Source of the DNA: Smithella sp. ME-1
GTDB lineage: Bacteria; Desulfobacterota; Syntrophia; Syntrophales; Smithellaceae
Reading direction: 5' to 3'
DNA length: 5,402 nucleotides
Assembly: GCA_000495415.1 (NCBI GenBank)
Contig: AWGX01000714.1
Coordinates: 1-5,402, forward strand
Of this stretch, positions 5,108-5,402 are shown one piece after another (position 1 is the stretch's first letter; each line of letters begins with the position of its first letter). The position numbers and the translations under genes are program-made. Under the pieces are notes generated by a model. The model worked only from the letters and a program-made list of their open reading frames with translations. It had not been told where the DNA came from and ran no database searches.

Positions 5108-5402
5108 CTATTCCAATGAGTATACTTCATCGAGCAGGTCCGCCATAAAACCAGGCTGACGATTGTCTGGTGTACCTACAATCATAGCCCGGTCCAAGCC
5201 TTGGTTAATAGTTTCACATGATGTCTCGGGTAGCAATGTGCATGCGTGACAGGCTGCAAGATTAACCAAGCGAGATCCCTGGCCACCGAGATTTTCTGAA
5301 CAGACTGGATCAGCAGAACACCATGATGCCCGACCCAATGCGCGTCGGATAATAGGGCCCAATCGATCTGGTCTTCCCAATTGTTCCGAAATACTGGGAG
5401 AA
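5108..5402 (-). CDS. DUF1998 / DrmB-type protein, C-terminal fragment, cut by the window edge
   Basis: A frame open from the right edge to a TAG at 5108-5110 gives 97 residues, only the last part of a protein that is normally many hundreds of residues long. It shows the C-terminal cysteine pattern of the DUF1998 domain in DrmB-like proteins: WCSADPVC (27-34), ACHAC (50-54), ETSCE (59-63) and the LDRAMIVG strand (69-76). The five cysteines probably bind zinc. DrmB belongs to the DISARM anti-phage system together with a DrmA helicase and a methyltransferase, although DUF1998 proteins also occur in other helicase-linked defence sets. No drmC-like gene follows on the minus strand, as it would in typical DISARM loci. 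The first 7-8 residues (SPSISEQL) are encoded by the inverted copy of the window's left end and fit the family poorly, so the edge sequence may be an artefact. A TTG near the edge is not a real start. Confidence 0.75.
   Translation of the reverse strand, partial: SPSISEQLGRPDRLGPIIRRALGRASWCSADPVCSENLGGQGSRLVNLAACHACTLLPETSCETINQGLDRAMIVGTPDNRQPGFMADLLDEVYSLE
5379..5402 (-). repeat. Terminal inverted repeat, right copy
   Basis: Perfect 24-base reverse complement of bases 1-24, ending exactly at the window edge; identity breaks at base 25. In the DUF1998 frame it reads SPSISEQ plus the L of LGRP, which does not look like the family. This suggests that it was copied or joined from the other end rather than being native here. 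Confidence 0.9.

Noticed and set aside
5378..5380. TTG as the start of the DUF1998 protein
   Set aside because: The frame stays open to the window edge and the domain is plainly a C-terminal one; the codon is an internal Leu of LGRPDRLG.
1..5402. The whole window as a transposon bounded by terminal inverted repeats
   Set aside because: No transposase or recombinase gene is present, and the left repeat is native coding sequence of a conserved protein that continues outside.
1..5402. CRISPR array, tRNA or rRNA genes
   Set aside because: No regularly spaced direct repeats and no recognisable tRNA or rRNA sequence were seen on reading both strands.

Overview
The window reads as a fragment of an anaerobic bacterial chromosome. 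The best guess is a Desulfobacterota/Syntrophales-like organism. This rests on the oxygen-sensitive 4-hydroxybutyryl-CoA-dehydratase-type enzyme, the FabG-like reductase and FadR-like TetR regulator of acyl-CoA metabolism, a small CGGC cysteine protein, and a roughly 100-bp palindromic intergenic repeat. The assignment is by family knowledge only; there is no rRNA or other taxonomic marker.

Left half, all on the minus strand: a TetR/AcrR regulator (2875-3567) overlaps by 4 bp the start of a complete AbfD-like flavin/[4Fe-4S] enzyme (1370-2878). A 264-bp gap with a MITE/REP-like hairpin element follows, then a short-chain dehydrogenase (311-1105), then a CoA-binding-domain protein (1-222) cut by the window edge. 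The regulator and the AbfD-like gene form a clear translationally coupled operon. The promoter in front of it carries three AGT/ACT-type palindromes placed where an autorepressor would sit. The SDR could serve the same pathway (dehydration/isomerisation and reduction of an acyl-CoA), but it may have its own promoter.

Right half: a secreted adhesin-E-like protein (3841-4368, plus strand) converges on a small cysteine-rich CGGC protein (4438-4752, minus strand). About 355 bp without a convincing gene follow, holding an operator-like inverted repeat, a plus-oriented terminator-like hairpin and a stop-interrupted reading frame. The right edge carries the C-terminal end of a DUF1998 protein of the DrmB (DISARM anti-phage) type, 5108-5402, minus strand. 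It is the only hint of a defence system, and the rest would lie outside the window.

The first 24 and last 24 bases of the window are perfect reverse complements. The left copy is a natural part of the CoA-binding gene, while the right copy fits poorly with the DUF1998 protein. The right terminus may therefore be an assembly or fold-back artefact rather than a transposon end. No complete novel system is visible. The most interesting items are the AbfD-like enzyme with altered active-site acids, the operator set of the TetR gene, the partial DrmB-like gene and the terminal inverted repeat.
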